From Antitrichia curtipendula (taxonomy: Eukaryota; Streptophyta; Bryopsida; Hypnales; Leucodontaceae), in the NCBI GenBank assembly GCA_951230915.1, contig OX579636.1:23123567-23187566 (forward strand): a DNA stretch of 64,000 bases. Reading direction: 5' to 3'. The position numbers were made by a program, and so were the translations under genes. Below are positions 20,344-31,784 of the stretch, piece by piece. The first letter of the stretch is position 1, and each line of letters opens with the position of its first letter. The notes beneath the pieces are model-generated. The model saw nothing but the letters and a program-made list of their open reading frames with translations, was not told the origin of the DNA and made no database searches.

Positions 20344-20667
20344 ATGAGGCAAACATGTAAGAAAACAGTTCGAAAATTAGATGCTCCAGAAAGTTTGGAT
20401 GTCCTAGAAGAGGCTAATCTGCATCTAACATGGACCTATCATTATTGCAGGGACATGGTGACCCCATATGGAAATGCAAAGTATAGACTAAGAGTAGCAA
20501 ATGAAGATTACCAATTTCCAAGGGACAAACTAATTAGATATTACGTTGTATTATTTAAGAATACTAACAATATTCTTGATGTGCAGGAGAAGAAGGTACT
20601 CCTAGAACTAGGGATGATTGTACGGATTGAAGTATTGGAGATATTACAGATGAAGACACTCGTGTAG
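20344..20667 (+). pseudogene. Decayed gene of unknown function, part 1
   Basis: An ATG-started ORF of 107 codons (MRQTCKKTVRKLDAPESLD...). The first ~80 residues have protein-like composition; after VQEKKVLLE the frame probably becomes noncoding. A splice-acceptor-like GTGCAG lies at 20582-20587. I recognise no domain. It may belong with the next two entries as one broken gene, possibly transposon-derived. Confidence 0.35.
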
Positions 20668-21152
20668 GCAACATTTCACGTCAAGGTGGTAGTCCTAATT
20701 ATCATGTAGGAGCTCTACCAAGCAACGGAATAATAAGGATGTTGCAACAACAAACAACGGACTTGAGAGCGCATATGCATTCCTTACAGGCACAAATGGA
20801 GACACAAAAGTTTGTACATGCATAGTACCATGTATGTTCATGGGAACATATGAAGCCTTACATGCGCTTAATCCCGAAGCGCCTAATGTTGGGGATTAAT
20901 CCAGAGCGGTGTAAAATGAAGCCATTAAAAAAACACATGAAAGAAGCAATTTTAGAAGAATTTGATGTTCCGTTGAATGATAGGGAGCAACAAAAAGCCT
21001 TTGACAGAGCATGGGTAAGGGAAATTAAGAAGAAAGTATTGACAACCTTCAACAATCGTTGTAGCCGTTTTTCTACGAGTGCTCACAATGAACTTTGGAG
21101 GATTTTGGGAGTCTCAAAATCCATAAATGGTAGTGAGCAACAAATGCAAGAC
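20661..21152 (+). pseudogene. Decayed gene of unknown function, part 2
   Basis: One frame stays coding-like from about 20651 to TAG 21153-21155, broken only by TAG 20823-20825. Before the stop it encodes a Gln-rich, probably coiled-coil stretch (ALPSNGIIRMLQQQTTDLRA); after it a basic domain (NDREQQKAFDRAWVREIKKK, TTFNNRCSRFSTSAHNELWR). The frame goes on after the end for another 15 codons (MCSLQAFERGKSFL). A Gln-rich tail following a basic domain is seen in some plant transposon-encoded proteins, but I cannot assign a family. Confidence 0.4.
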
Positions 21153-21273
21153 TAGATGTGTAGCTTACAAGCCTTTGAAAGGGGTAAATCCTTTTTGTAA
21201 AGTTTAAAGAAAATTGTATTGTATTATAACATTTAATTTGTGTTCATTCTTTTAAAAAAATTTAAAATTATCA

Positions 21274-21708
21274 ATGATGTATAGATATGTCATAGAGGGT
21301 GGAAGGGATGATCCTTACAGAGCAGAGGCATTTTGTGGTGCAATTGGCTATGTGAAGTTTGGAAGAAACTACAATCACTCAACACGTTTGCGATTATTAC
21401 CAGGACAACTAGCTTGGTTTGCTTACGTGGTATGTTTGTGTTGTGGATGTATTTTTTGTTTTGAAATTGCTACAATGAAGCAATGTGTACTTTAATTATT
21501 CACTAAAAAGTTTGTTCAGTTGGACTTGGCAATGCAGGGAGATTCAAATCTCAAAAACAATGGAAATCATGATACCAAAATAGAGCGGTACAAAGAAGAC
21601 ATTATAAAAGAAAGTGAGCGAATCGCAAAAATTGATTTGGTTGTGGAGGGGGAAGGTGAAGAGAATGCAGATGAGGCTCTTTGGGAGGAAAGGGATGTGG
21701 ATTTTTGA
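21274..21708 (+). CDS. Two-exon ORF of unknown function
   Basis: Exon 1 (21274-21429) encodes 52 residues from MMYRYVIEGGRDDPYRAEAF to GQLAWFAYV. A donor GTG|GTATGT and an acceptor AATGCAG|GGA bound a 108-bp intron (21430-21537). Exon 2 (21538-21708) continues in frame with GDSNLKNNGNHDTKIERYKE and ends acidic (EGEGEENADEALWEERDVDF-stop). Splicing removes the low-quality stretch of exon 1 read-through and leaves no stop, which supports the model. The spliced protein would be 108 residues. I do not recognise it. It may be the C-terminal part of the broken gene upstream rather than an independent gene. Confidence 0.45.
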
Positions 21709-23864
21709 ATTCAGTTTGCTACATGCATAGTAGTTGGTATCGTGAATCTTTAAAAGATCATGTACAATTCTTTTGCTTTCTTGAATGTACCACCTATTTA
21801 TCCATAGTGAGTAAAGAACATATTTGGAGATTAATGGTTGATTTTGATTTTTAGTGTTTGGTTTATAGTTTTGTTATATTATGAACAACTGAACCCTACT
21901 GTTTTTTATTGACAATTACTTTCTGAAATTTAGTTGTGGTGCTTTTGTTCCCTATATGACACCGAAAGGCTTTTTTGGCAGTAGCTTGTTGCACAATTGG
22001 GTTTATATGTGCTACATATATTCTGAAAATTTGTTTGTTTTACATTAGGGCTGGTAGCTCAAGCAATAGCAACAGTATGCCAATTGTTGGAATAGCAATG
22101 CCTGTACTTTGAGCCGGTGGACTTACAATAGCTGCTGTAATGGTAGGAGTGGTTGAGGGGATTTAGGATTGTAATTAGGGACGTGTATAGGTGTCAATAT
22201 TTCAGCATACTAAGCTTCTATATCTCTCCAAGCAAGGCATTTAACTCCAAGCTTTTCGAAGTTTGGTACACTCATCAATCTGACTATCCTCGCCACTTCT
22301 GGACTTGTACTCTCCAAGTTGTAAGTCTGTATTTCTCTGAACTTGCTTGCCCTATTGTAATTTATTTGATTTGGCTTGGATCTGTTTAGCAATGATGGAT
22401 GTTGTGCTAACTAAAGCCGGGAGCTTCTTGATTGCTCGGAAGACCACAAAGTCATTGCTGATGGCATTGCAGGTGACGCTTTTGTATGTGAAACCCTAAA
22501 CTTGGACTCTTTGTGCATTCATCATCGAATTCTCTACTTCCTTTGTATTTTTTTGTAGAAAATAAAAAATAAAAGTTTTTAATTTAATCTTTGTTTAGTT
22601 ATCTTGTCCTCTGCTTGTTGCGGATTGTTGGAGGTTTGTCCTAGTCTTGATGTAGGATTTCTGAGAATTGTCAATCCTTTAGTTCTTTTATTATCTTTTA
22701 TATTGTGATTTGTGGTTGTTACTCTAAGCCTAGGGTGTCTTTGGTAGTAATCAATGCTTGTATTTTAATATTTGTGCAATCTGAAGTAGTAATAAATTGC
22801 CACCCCAATATACTGACACTAGTCTTGTAGTGACACAAATTTTGTTTCCTCTTTTATAGGATGAATCCTTGCTTGTAGACAAACGGAAGTGTACAATGAA
22901 TGAGCTTGTTGAATGTCATCCCTGTTGGGCTTGAGAAATAGAACTTATTTCAATTCACAATTGTATTGTATTGCAAGAAAATGTGGTGACATTGTCCTGA
23001 GCTTCAACACCTTGGGTCCTTACATGGTGAGCCTCGTTATTTGCAGCTCTTGAATGTATTTCAGAAAGTCTATACTTTGTTTTGAAGATGGCCAAAACAA
23101 CTGGTGGAAGTGAAGAATTTCATCTTGAGCCAATTGGAGAGAACAATTAGCAGGGGGTGCGTTTATTTTGGCCAATTGGTTGTTTCTTGCATATTTGGGA
23201 AATTTTCAATTGTTGCCATGACATTCATGAAACTGGATAGTTTCACCTATTTTGTACTTTTTAAATCTGTTTTATAGAGAATCTGTAGATTTTTAACAAA
23301 GTCTCTATATAGATTTTTGATGTTCTCTATTGGTTTGTTTGTAGGAAAATGGTGTCTTTATGTATAATTCAATTGCTAAGAAGCAAGAGAAGCTTCATTT
23401 TGTTCAACTCCAAGTAGGTGAAAATGCAGTTAGTTGAGGGGTTTTGGATTTACAATAGAAATCTATGCTAGAGAAAATTACACATTGTTGTAGATTGTAT
23501 ATTGTAACCGATATGTACATATAGAAGTACTTGCTATGTACTACTGTGGTACATTTTGAAATACTTAAATGTATTGCTTTTGTGCATGTGGACCTCTTTA
23601 AAATTTTCCTGGAACATAAAATTCTTTTGTACTTTTAGTAGTACTTGTAATCTAATGTAATTAGACATTTCGAAATCAACCAATCTAGCCCTATTATACA
23701 TGAAAATATTTGCAATCTATAAGAACAAGAAATTTAAAACTCTTGAGTTGGCTCATCTAGATTTGCAACATTACTGTTGCAATACTGATAAATGGCAATG
23801 GCAATACAAACACTATAATAAACTGTGGATTGCAACAAAAGAACTTGTAATTTAAAAATTATAT
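21709..23864. other. Noncoding AT-rich stretch
   Basis: No supported ORF. AATAAA is seen at 22560 (AAAATAAAAAATAAAAG), compatible with a poly(A) site. Sequence around 22420-23460 has exon-like phrases but no reading frame. Confidence 0.4.
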
Positions 23865-24024
23865 CACTACAAGAGAAAGGGGTGTTTTAAGTATAGTAGA
23901 AAGGGGTGTTTTACTAGAAAGACACAAATATCTTGTAAATTCTTACTGAAAATCTCCTAAAAAGGTCATTACTTAAAATGTTATCTCTAGGACTATACTT
24001 AAAACACCCCTTTTTTTTGTAGTG
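23865..24024. mobile_element. CACTA MITE, 160 bp
   Basis: Terminal inverted repeats CACTACAAGAGAAAGGGG...and its inverse ending TTGTAGTG, with 3-bp target duplications TAT (23862-23864 and 24025-24027). This is the signature of a non-autonomous CACTA element. The TIR continues inward through GTGTTTTAAGTA. No coding capacity. Confidence 0.85.
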
Positions 24025-24597
24025 TATAAATGTCAAAATTGAAATAATATTTTTTCAAACATATTGCAATATGTCATCATTATTACAACAATACAACAAT
24101 TTGCAATTGAAAGCAGCATTGTTGCAATTTGCAACAGTATTAGAACTTTACAATCATCAAAATCCAAGTCCTTATCAATGGAATCGCAATAGAGTAATTG
24201 GAATGGGAGGAAGATGAAGTATTAATTTGGTTGTTAGGAAGTTAGCAATAGGTGGAGAAGATTTGGTAGAGATCTAACAAAATTCAAGTTAGCCATTAGG
24301 AGGTAGATTAGTACAATTATTGACTTGGATAGGAACCAAAAAAATTGCCTTAGCAATTATTCTCTTGAAAGTTGTGACAAAAATTTCAATTCCAAGTCAA
24401 ATAGGAGAATGATAATAATTGAATAGAATATCTTAGAAAGGAATAGAGTAATGGCCAAAAAAAAGATAGGAGGGAAAAGAAAAGATAAGGTATAAATGAA
24501 AGGATGGAGACTTAGATGAATTAGAATTAGAATTTTTCAAAGTTGTATTGAAATTGAAACAAATTAGCCTTAGACAACAAATTTCAAATCAACCAAG

Positions 24598-24660
24598 ATG
24601 GCACAAGATGGAAAATTTGAGGGAGTACTTGAGCACCTAATTGATGAGGCGTGATTTGAG
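24598..24660 (+). pseudogene. 63-nt start exon of family B, copy B1 (one stop)
   Basis: ATG, 18 codons of MAQDGKFEGVLEHLIDEA, then TGA and two further codons before GAG|GTACGT. The length from ATG to donor is again 63 nt. Confidence 0.5.
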
Positions 24661-24701
24661 GTACGTCATTGAAGTCTAAACCTTTCTTTAATTTTTCTTA
24701 A

Positions 24702-25105
24702 CCCATTAAGGACCGGTTGACCATTCTGTGGTCGATTTGGGTCCTTTTTGGTTTGTAGAGAGAGCATGTCAATGGATTTGATGACGTGGCAAAGGGGACG
24801 AGTCTGGGGAATTGGAAAGTGAAGAGTTTAGGACAATAACTAGGCCAATCTAAGGTGCCATGTGGCCAGAGGGTTGAAAAGACCAAGACAATAGGGGCTG
24901 AAATTACACCAAGATTTGCTAAAAATTCCTACTTTACAACACACTTTCATTCAAATTTTCAATGCTAAATCCTATATCATGCGCAACACTTCCATCTGTA
25001 CGGTTAGATCTCCGATAGGCACTTGCATTCAAAAGTTTTAAAATTGCTCCCAATTGGCCATACAAAGGATTGCCCACCCCCAAATCAACCATGGTCCTTA
25101 ATGGG
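24702..25105. mobile_element. TTAA-type (piggyBac-like) element, 404 bp
   Basis: Flanked by TTAA at 24698-24701 and 25106-25109. Ends are inverted: CCCATTAAGGACC on the left and GGTCCTTAATGGG on the right, with further similarity inward (GTTGACCAT.../GATTTGGGG). TTAA duplication with CCC-starting ends is the piggyBac pattern. No transposase. Confidence 0.8.
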
Positions 25106-27556
25106 TTAATTAACAAGTCTTAAGTAGGGTCAAGGCCTAGGATTAAATTAGACCATTAGGAAGTAGATTAAAGTTTATTTTGAATTTATAATCTGATAAA
25201 AGAGGTTGAGAGGTTTTTGAAAACATAAAATACCTAAAAAATAGATTTAGAACAAGTAAGATATGAACGGATGAAGTTTAAGAACTAAATTGGATGAAAA
25301 TTAGTTAATTTCATCCAAAAGGAACAAAAATGGAAACTTAGATAGTGGTTAGAATGTAGAGGTCAATAGTGAAGTCAAAAATTGATTTTGAATTATAGAT
25401 TGGTAGATAATAGCAGATGAAGTTTTGAAATATCAATTAGCGGTCAAACTTTATCCACCCATAACTTTCACTAGGAAAGTCTAAATCTTAAGTTCTTTGG
25501 CAATTTGGATAGGTAACTTTTAATTCTACAAGAAATCAAATCCAAAATTTAAAAATAGTAAATTAATAGAAAAAATCTTGAGCTTTAAAAATAATATAGG
25601 ATATAGGATAGAATCTTTTAAAGACAACCAAGTAGTTATTTGAAATTATCATCTAATAGGTTAGCTTTCAAGGAGTCCAAATCAGGTCTTACCTTAAAAA
25701 AATCAGCTTAGACTTCAATAGCTATTGAAAAATGAAGTTTAGGTTAAAAAATAGGTGAAGTTAGTTGAAAATCATTCATCCAAGTTCAGACTTGGAACAT
25801 AAATAGGATTTAGCAATCTTAGGCTAAGGTCCAAAACTCAAGGTCATTTGAAAGAGGGAAGGGGTCTAAAGAGGTGGATGAAATTTTAGGTAGCTCTTTA
25901 AGGCTAAACTTCATCTAGCTATAACTCTTTGTAGGAACATCCAAATTTTATGAGTCTTATGTTTTTGGAAATTGCATGATCTATGCCACAACTTAGAGAT
26001 GATAACTTTAGATTGTAACTAGTTTTATTAGAAAACCACAGTGGCCTAAGGAATTATGATTGTTTAGATTAGTTGTTGCAATTAGGTTAGTTTAAGTGAT
26101 TTCTTTTTGAGTTTGATAACTTTAGAAATTTATAAAAGATCTATTGCTTGGAAGGCACAATGGTTGGTTGTTAGACACCCATTAGAACAAAAATCAACTC
26201 TAAACACAAGAACTTGATTGTGCTTGTGTATTTATCAAGGATGGGTAAATAAACACTTACATGACTCAACAATAAAATTCATGCACCTAGATTCTCCTTT
26301 GTGTAAAAGATTCTTTAATTAATCATATTTAAAGGAAAAAAACAAGATTTAATCTTCTTTCTTTGATGGTGTAGAATAAAAATACGGAATTGCGTATCTT
26401 TCATAGAATTCCATAAGAAGTTCCATAGAAAAATTTGAAATTTTCTGATAGTTAGAAGATGTTCTTCTAGATAGTCAATCGCCAACACCTACAATGAGAA
26501 TTTCATGGAAATTATCCAAGTGGCATTAAAATCTCATTAAAAACTAGACTAGATTTCTTTTTAATGTTGATAAGATGCTCCGACAAATTTCAGTACATTT
26601 TGATAGCCAGAAGTATCCAAATCGGCAAGCTTCCTCAATTTCAACAAATCTGTAAATTACGGCGGAGTTGACTAACATTCCAGGAGCATATGACAGCGGA
26701 ATGAGATCCAAGTTAGGTCTTTTTTAACTCCCCACATTTGATGGAGAACTTAGACTAGTTATTTTACATAGAAAAATCAAAATCAAAATAATTATTGGAT
26801 TTTCACTCGATTTTGGTTGTAAATTGGCACTATGTTTCAATGAGATTTTTAATATGGAAAAAGAGGGTGGAAAATTTTTCTAATGCAAAAAATGGCCTTT
26901 TGAAGTCAATGACAAAATTCACTTGTGAGTTGGAGTTAATCTCAAAAAATTAGAATTTGAACCAATGTAGCAAGTGAAAATCCTAGAAAATAAGGATGAA
27001 ATTCTAAGTAATAGGGTTACTATAGAAAAATTTAGAGGAGGTGGGTGTTTTGAAAGAGTATTAGAAGTCACCCATTTTCCTCTTAAACCATCTTTATTTT
27101 TTCATTTGGGTCTATTGAGTTTTAATTCATATTGGAAATTTTGACATTTTTTATCTAAAAATCTTGAGCGGTGTTTTTAGGGCATTTTTTGTCCTATTGT
27201 TGTTGTTTTTCACGCTTATGGAGGTATAATTGAGGGTCCATTTACATTGTGTATCTTCATATATTATACTTCTTGTTGTGGCTTCTTTTTGAAGCATTGG
27301 GGCTTATTTTGTGCTTCAATTGTACTAACCTTGTTGAGTTCTTTTTGGAGTCCTTGGACTATATGCTTTTGTTGTACTAATCCTAAAGCACCCCACCCCC
27401 ATTGTACCTTGATAATGCTGCCGTAGTGTGGAGTTTGAGTGTTGTACTAACAAGTAGTTATACTAACTCCAAATTGAAGTAAGTGCCCTTATATTTTAAC
27501 TCATGTAGTAGACTAACCTTGTCTAAGTTAGTATTTGTTTCCATAAATTTTACCTA

Positions 27557-27574
27557 GACGGCAAAGTTTTGAAC
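27557..27574 (+). promoter_or_regulatory. Family box in copy B2
   Basis: GACGGCAAAGTTTTGAAC, two mismatches to the consensus GACGGCGAAGCTTTGAAC, upstream of the B2 TATA box. Confidence 0.45.
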
Positions 27575-28100
27575 TTAGAACTTAGAACTTCGAGTTAAGA
27601 AATTATTCCCTTGAAAAGCGTAGAAAGAGTGTAGTAAGTGGTTGACATTTTAGTGTAAGTTTTAGTTGTAATTTGTTTCAAATAAAACTAACAAAAATTA
27701 TGACTTGTAGGCTATTTTGAAGACAGTTGCAAAAACCTTAAGAGTTGTTGGAATTGTTGGATTTAGACTGAAGTTTGGTGTGAGATCATAGAGTAGATTC
27801 TTAATCTCACAATTTTAGTTGTTAAGAACATTAGGAACTGTTAGAGCTCTCCCAAAACAACAAAACTATAAAAAAAACTAACAAATTATGAAAAAGTTAT
27901 GAAAGTTTGAATTTTTGAAGTCCAACGAGGTTTGAGAAGCTATTTTGCAAGTAATTGTTGATGTTTTTATAGCATTGATAAAGTTTAGAAAAAGATGAGA
28001 GAGAAGGTTACCTAGCCACTGAGATAAAGTTGTGAGGAAATCTCAATGATCCAAGTAAGGCATTAAACTAGAAGGTTAGGTAGGAATTGGATGGTTCAAG

Positions 28101-28110
28101 TATAAATAGA
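28101..28110 (+). promoter_or_regulatory. TATA box of copy B2
   Basis: TATAAATAGA, 247 bp upstream of the start exon and followed by a strongly purine-rich leader (28150-28260). Confidence 0.5.
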
Positions 28111-28347
28111 AAGAACCTCGTTAAAGCTGCCTTGGAAAGAGTATAGAAGTAATTGTGATTCAAGAAGGACCAGTAATGGTATAAGAAGAAGAATATAGAA
28201 GGGAAAGAAGTGGAAAAAAAAGGAGAAAAGAAAAAGGAGTAATAGGAAGTTAGCTAGAGGTAGAAATTAGCTAAAACACAAAGATTTGTATTGAAAATCA
28301 AACTTATTAAAAACATTAAGCGGTTGGTGAATTTCTAAGGGAACAAA

Positions 28348-28410
28348 ATGACAGACAGAAAAAAGTTTGAAGGGGTTCTTGACAATCTAATTAGAGACAT
28401 TTAATTTAAG
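28348..28410 (+). pseudogene. 63-nt start exon of family B, copy B2 (one stop)
   Basis: ATG then MTDRKKFEGVLDNLIRDI, TAA, two codons, and a donor AAG|GTAGGC. The residues FEGVL..LI are shared with B1. Confidence 0.5.
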
Positions 28411-29341
28411 GTAGGCCACTAAGTCTTTTTTTTGTTTAAATTGCCTAAATTAGCAAGTTTAATTAGAATTGAGGCCTAGAATTAAGTCAAACCATTAGGA
28501 TGAAGAGGCATGTTAGATTTGAACCTAGAATCCTATAGCAAAAGTTTAGAGGTTTCTAAACTTAAAATAAATAAAAACTGGAGCTAAAACAAGGAAGATT
28601 TAGGTGGATGAAGTTTATGCCCTAGATTGGATGAAGAGTAGCTAAAATTATTTACAAGGAACAATACTAGGAAATCTATAAGAAGTAATTGAAACTCTAT
28701 AAGTGAAATTAGAATTTTATTTAGAAAATCATGTTAATAATAAATAGTGGATGCAATTTGAAATATCAATTAGTGGTTAAACTTCATCCATCAATAACTT
28801 CTACTCTTGCTTCTATTAGGAAGGATCAATTTGGAAGCAAAATAACATTTTAGAAAGGAAAAGGAAATTTTTTGAAGGAACAAGTGTTAAAAAATCTAAA
28901 AATAGTAATTGACCAAAATAATTCAATCTTTTAAAGCAATCAACAATTAGCAAAGCAAATTAGATTAAAATTTATCAAGTAAGAACTTAGGTTTATAATT
29001 GGATGAAGGGAACTTAGAGAAGTTCAAAATTAATTCAAATTTAGGAAAACACTCAAAATCCTAAAAGCTAATGACAAATAACGCTTGGGCTAAAAATAAA
29101 TGAAGTTGGGTAGAATCCATCTATGTAGAGTCAAATTTGTTTTTCAGAACGTTAACCTTAACCTAAATCCATAGCCAAAATCTTGAATCAATTTAGAAGT
29201 AGGACCATAGAAAAAACCATGGTTAAAGTTTGAAACATTATTTAGCAGTCAAACTTCATTTGGGCATAATTTTTGCTAGAAGCATTAGAATTTGATGAAT
29301 TTGATGTTTTTATAATTAGCATAAGATTTCCTACAATTTAA

Positions 29342-30272
29342 CCCCTAAAAGACCTAACACTGTTTTTTTGACAACATAGCGATTTGGGTAGTTCATTACA
29401 ACCAAAAAAAAAAATTCTTTGAAAATTTCACACAAGATGTGCCCGAGGAGTAGCTTTAAGGCCCAACACATTTCATAACTTTGGACTACATGGTTAAAAA
29501 TTTATTGTATGATATGTCATTTTCATTAGTCAGTGGGCAGCCCGGGGAGTTAAAAAAACTTCTTAAAAAATCACTTTTTTTTAAATAAAATTTGAAATTG
29601 ATTCTTCACATTTATATATACATGGAAAGCATTGAATCATTCTTTTTTTTATTAATGAGATGAAAGTTATGAGGAGTTTCAGTTTGAGGGTAGTCATGGA
29701 ATCTCTACTCTAAGATAAACTTTGAAGTCCTTTATTTAACTCAATTTTCAATACTTTTGGAAAAAAACAAAAACATTGGGTGTAGATTATTTATTACAAC
29801 ATTACCACCGTTGGGATTTGCATTTTTCAATTCTATATTTCAATTCTTAACAATTTAGTATTTTGAACATTTTCTACTTCTTTCTACTTAATATTTTTTT
29901 CCTTTATGTTTTACAATTCCAAATGATTTAAATTTTTTCAAGCATGTAGACAACTTGCCTTGAAGAATGAATACAAAGAGTAACCTCCATTTCGGACATA
30001 TTTTCATACAAATGTGACCTTGTGATGTGCAGCTGCCTGGATTTTTGCAAGGACAAAAAAAGGATTTTTGTCAATTCAAATGCTATATATTATCTTGCAA
30101 TGCACATGGTGGAAATTTTTGAAATTTTGTCCTCAACTTTTCAAACTAGTTTAATACAAGAGCCTATGGTTACATTTGTCCAAAAATGTTTTTTTCTAAA
30201 ATTTTGTAATTGTACTAGAAATGACAATTTTGGAGCATTTTTTGAGAAAACATAGTCTCTAACCTTTAGGGG
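29342..30272 (-). mobile_element. TTAA-type (piggyBac-like) element, 931 bp
   Basis: TTAA at 29338-29341 and 30273-30276. Ends CCCCTAAAAGACC and CCTTTAGGGG (inverted). It is the reverse orientation of the element at 50993-51922 (930 bp) and shares most of its sequence, including the conserved AAGGTCACATTTGTATG block and the end block CATAGTCTCTAACCTTTA. No ORF of transposase type. It is nested in family-B copy B2. Confidence 0.8.
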
Positions 30273-30799
30273 TTAAAATTGCTAGATTTAGACTATAACT
30301 ATTTTTATTAGAAAATCACAACAACTTAGTTAGTTAAATTTTTTAACTTATTCTTGCAATTAGGTTAGGGTTGTTGACTCTTTTGCCAATTTGGATATAG
30401 TTAGGTACTTAGGATAGAGATTTAGTACTTGAAAGGTACAATAAATTGACGTTTAGGCACCCATTTAGCATAAAACTTGAATAGAACTTGGTTGTGTATG
30501 TTTAATCACCAAGGGAGGATAATTAGATGCCTACATCTACCAAATTTTTTGACAAGCCACCACCTCCTATTTGTTTCACCTATAAAAGACTACACAACAC
30601 AAGTAATTGTTGGATGAACAAAACAATGTAATTTATGAACATTGTGGCAAACACCACTCCATTGTTGTTGTAGAACATCAAACAAAGTTATACCATTAGA
30701 ATTTTCTAAAGCAAATTATGCTAGACAAATTAAAGAGAACTAAAGGATGTCCAATTTACAAAGCCTAGGAATATGACCGATCCACTTAATATATATTAT

Positions 30800-31784
30800 G
30801 ATCATGTTAACAATAGGGAGATACAAAATTCACCTACAACAAAACAAAGAGCACTAGGATTATTACTATAGTACCTCTCTCAAATACGGAAGATGCTAGA
30901 TTTGTTGCAAAAGATATAGTAAAGAATTTTAGATCTATAAATTTTAAACTTTTCTTCAGATAGGGACATAAAGTCTTGGATACAAAGACTAATACATTCT
31001 TGTTTCTTACAAGTGAAATTTTTTAAGTTTCATCCATTCTAGATTTTAAACTTCATCCACTTATAACTTTCTCGTTTTAATTAACTTTGATTCTAATCTA
31101 CTTTATGTTTTTGGAAGCTCTAGACTTCTACTATAGGATTTAAAACTCAAATTGAAGTTTACTAATATTAAAAGGCCCCCTTAAAGTCTTCCATTTGAGC
31201 CATGGTCTTGCTTTTTAAATTTAAATTTTCCTTACTAAACGCTTATCGTTGTTTGTTTTGATTTTTTCAAAATTTTATTCTTTTACATACAATAGGATAT
31301 CTTTTGTCCAAATATTTTAATTATTTCTAAAACACTTTTTTTAACTTCTCCCTTCACTTTTGTGACTATTCTATCCTATTTTGATTTTCTATTCATTGAC
31401 TTTTGAGACAATTGAATTTTTTGTGATTATTTTAACAAATTGGATATTCTTCTTTTCGCAAATGCATTTGTTTTAATGAATTAAAAGACTTGTTGGCGCT
31501 TTTTTAGTTTAAACTCTTCTTAAGTTCTACCACTCTTCAATTAGTCCTCAATCTTATTCGTGTTTAATTTTTGAGAGCTTCATACACAACTCTAATTTCT
31601 AAGTGCAAGAGTTTTGAGTGAACTTATCTTTATTTTATAGGTTTTCGACTTCAATGGAGCTTCTACCTATCTTCTCCCTCTTTCCTTCCTAAATGCTTTC
31701 TAATTTAGTATTTTATCTAATTCTATCCATTAATTAAAATAAATTATATTAACTATTTATAAGTGACAAAAGGGGGACTCACAC
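30800..31784 (-). repeat. Old family B fragment, minus orientation
   Basis: Ends AAGTGACAAAAGGGGGACTCACA at about 31784, the degenerate form of the family-A end CAAGTGACAAATTGGGAGCTCACA. Contains the AAACTTCATCCA phrase near 31050 and a decayed start exon at 31203-31141 on the minus strand. The left limit is uncertain. Confidence 0.45.
31141..31203 (-). pseudogene. Decayed start exon, minus orientation
   Basis: On the minus strand MAQMEDFKGAF aligns with MAQEEFEGFF of the copy at 45065-45127, then stops follow. It is recognisable only by alignment to other copies. Confidence 0.35.

Larger units (their letters stand above)
24028..26261 (+). repeat. Old LTR-like family B copy (B1), partial
   Basis: Diverged plus-strand copy with a GA-rich leader, TATAAAT near 24491, a start exon (24598-24660), conserved AAACTTCATCCA-like phrases (about 25447 and 25910) and a degenerate end ...ATTTATCAAGGATGGGTAAATAAACACTTACA at 26261. 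The last part corresponds to the end of family A. The front part is missing or unrecognisable. A TTAA element is nested inside. Confidence 0.5.
26262..30536 (+). repeat. Old LTR-like family B copy (B2), near full length
   Basis: About 4.3 kb, close to the 4338 bp of the intact family-A copy. On the plus strand it has, in order, a segment matching 17400-17900 of copy 1 in reverse (for example GCCAGAAGTATCCAAAT...GGAGTTGACTAACATTCCAGGA near 26610-26680), a degenerate 18-bp box (27557-27574), TATAAATAGA (28101-28110), a purine-rich leader, the start exon (28348-28410) and the end ...AGATGCCTACA near 30536. A 931-bp TTAA element is nested near its end. Confidence 0.6.
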
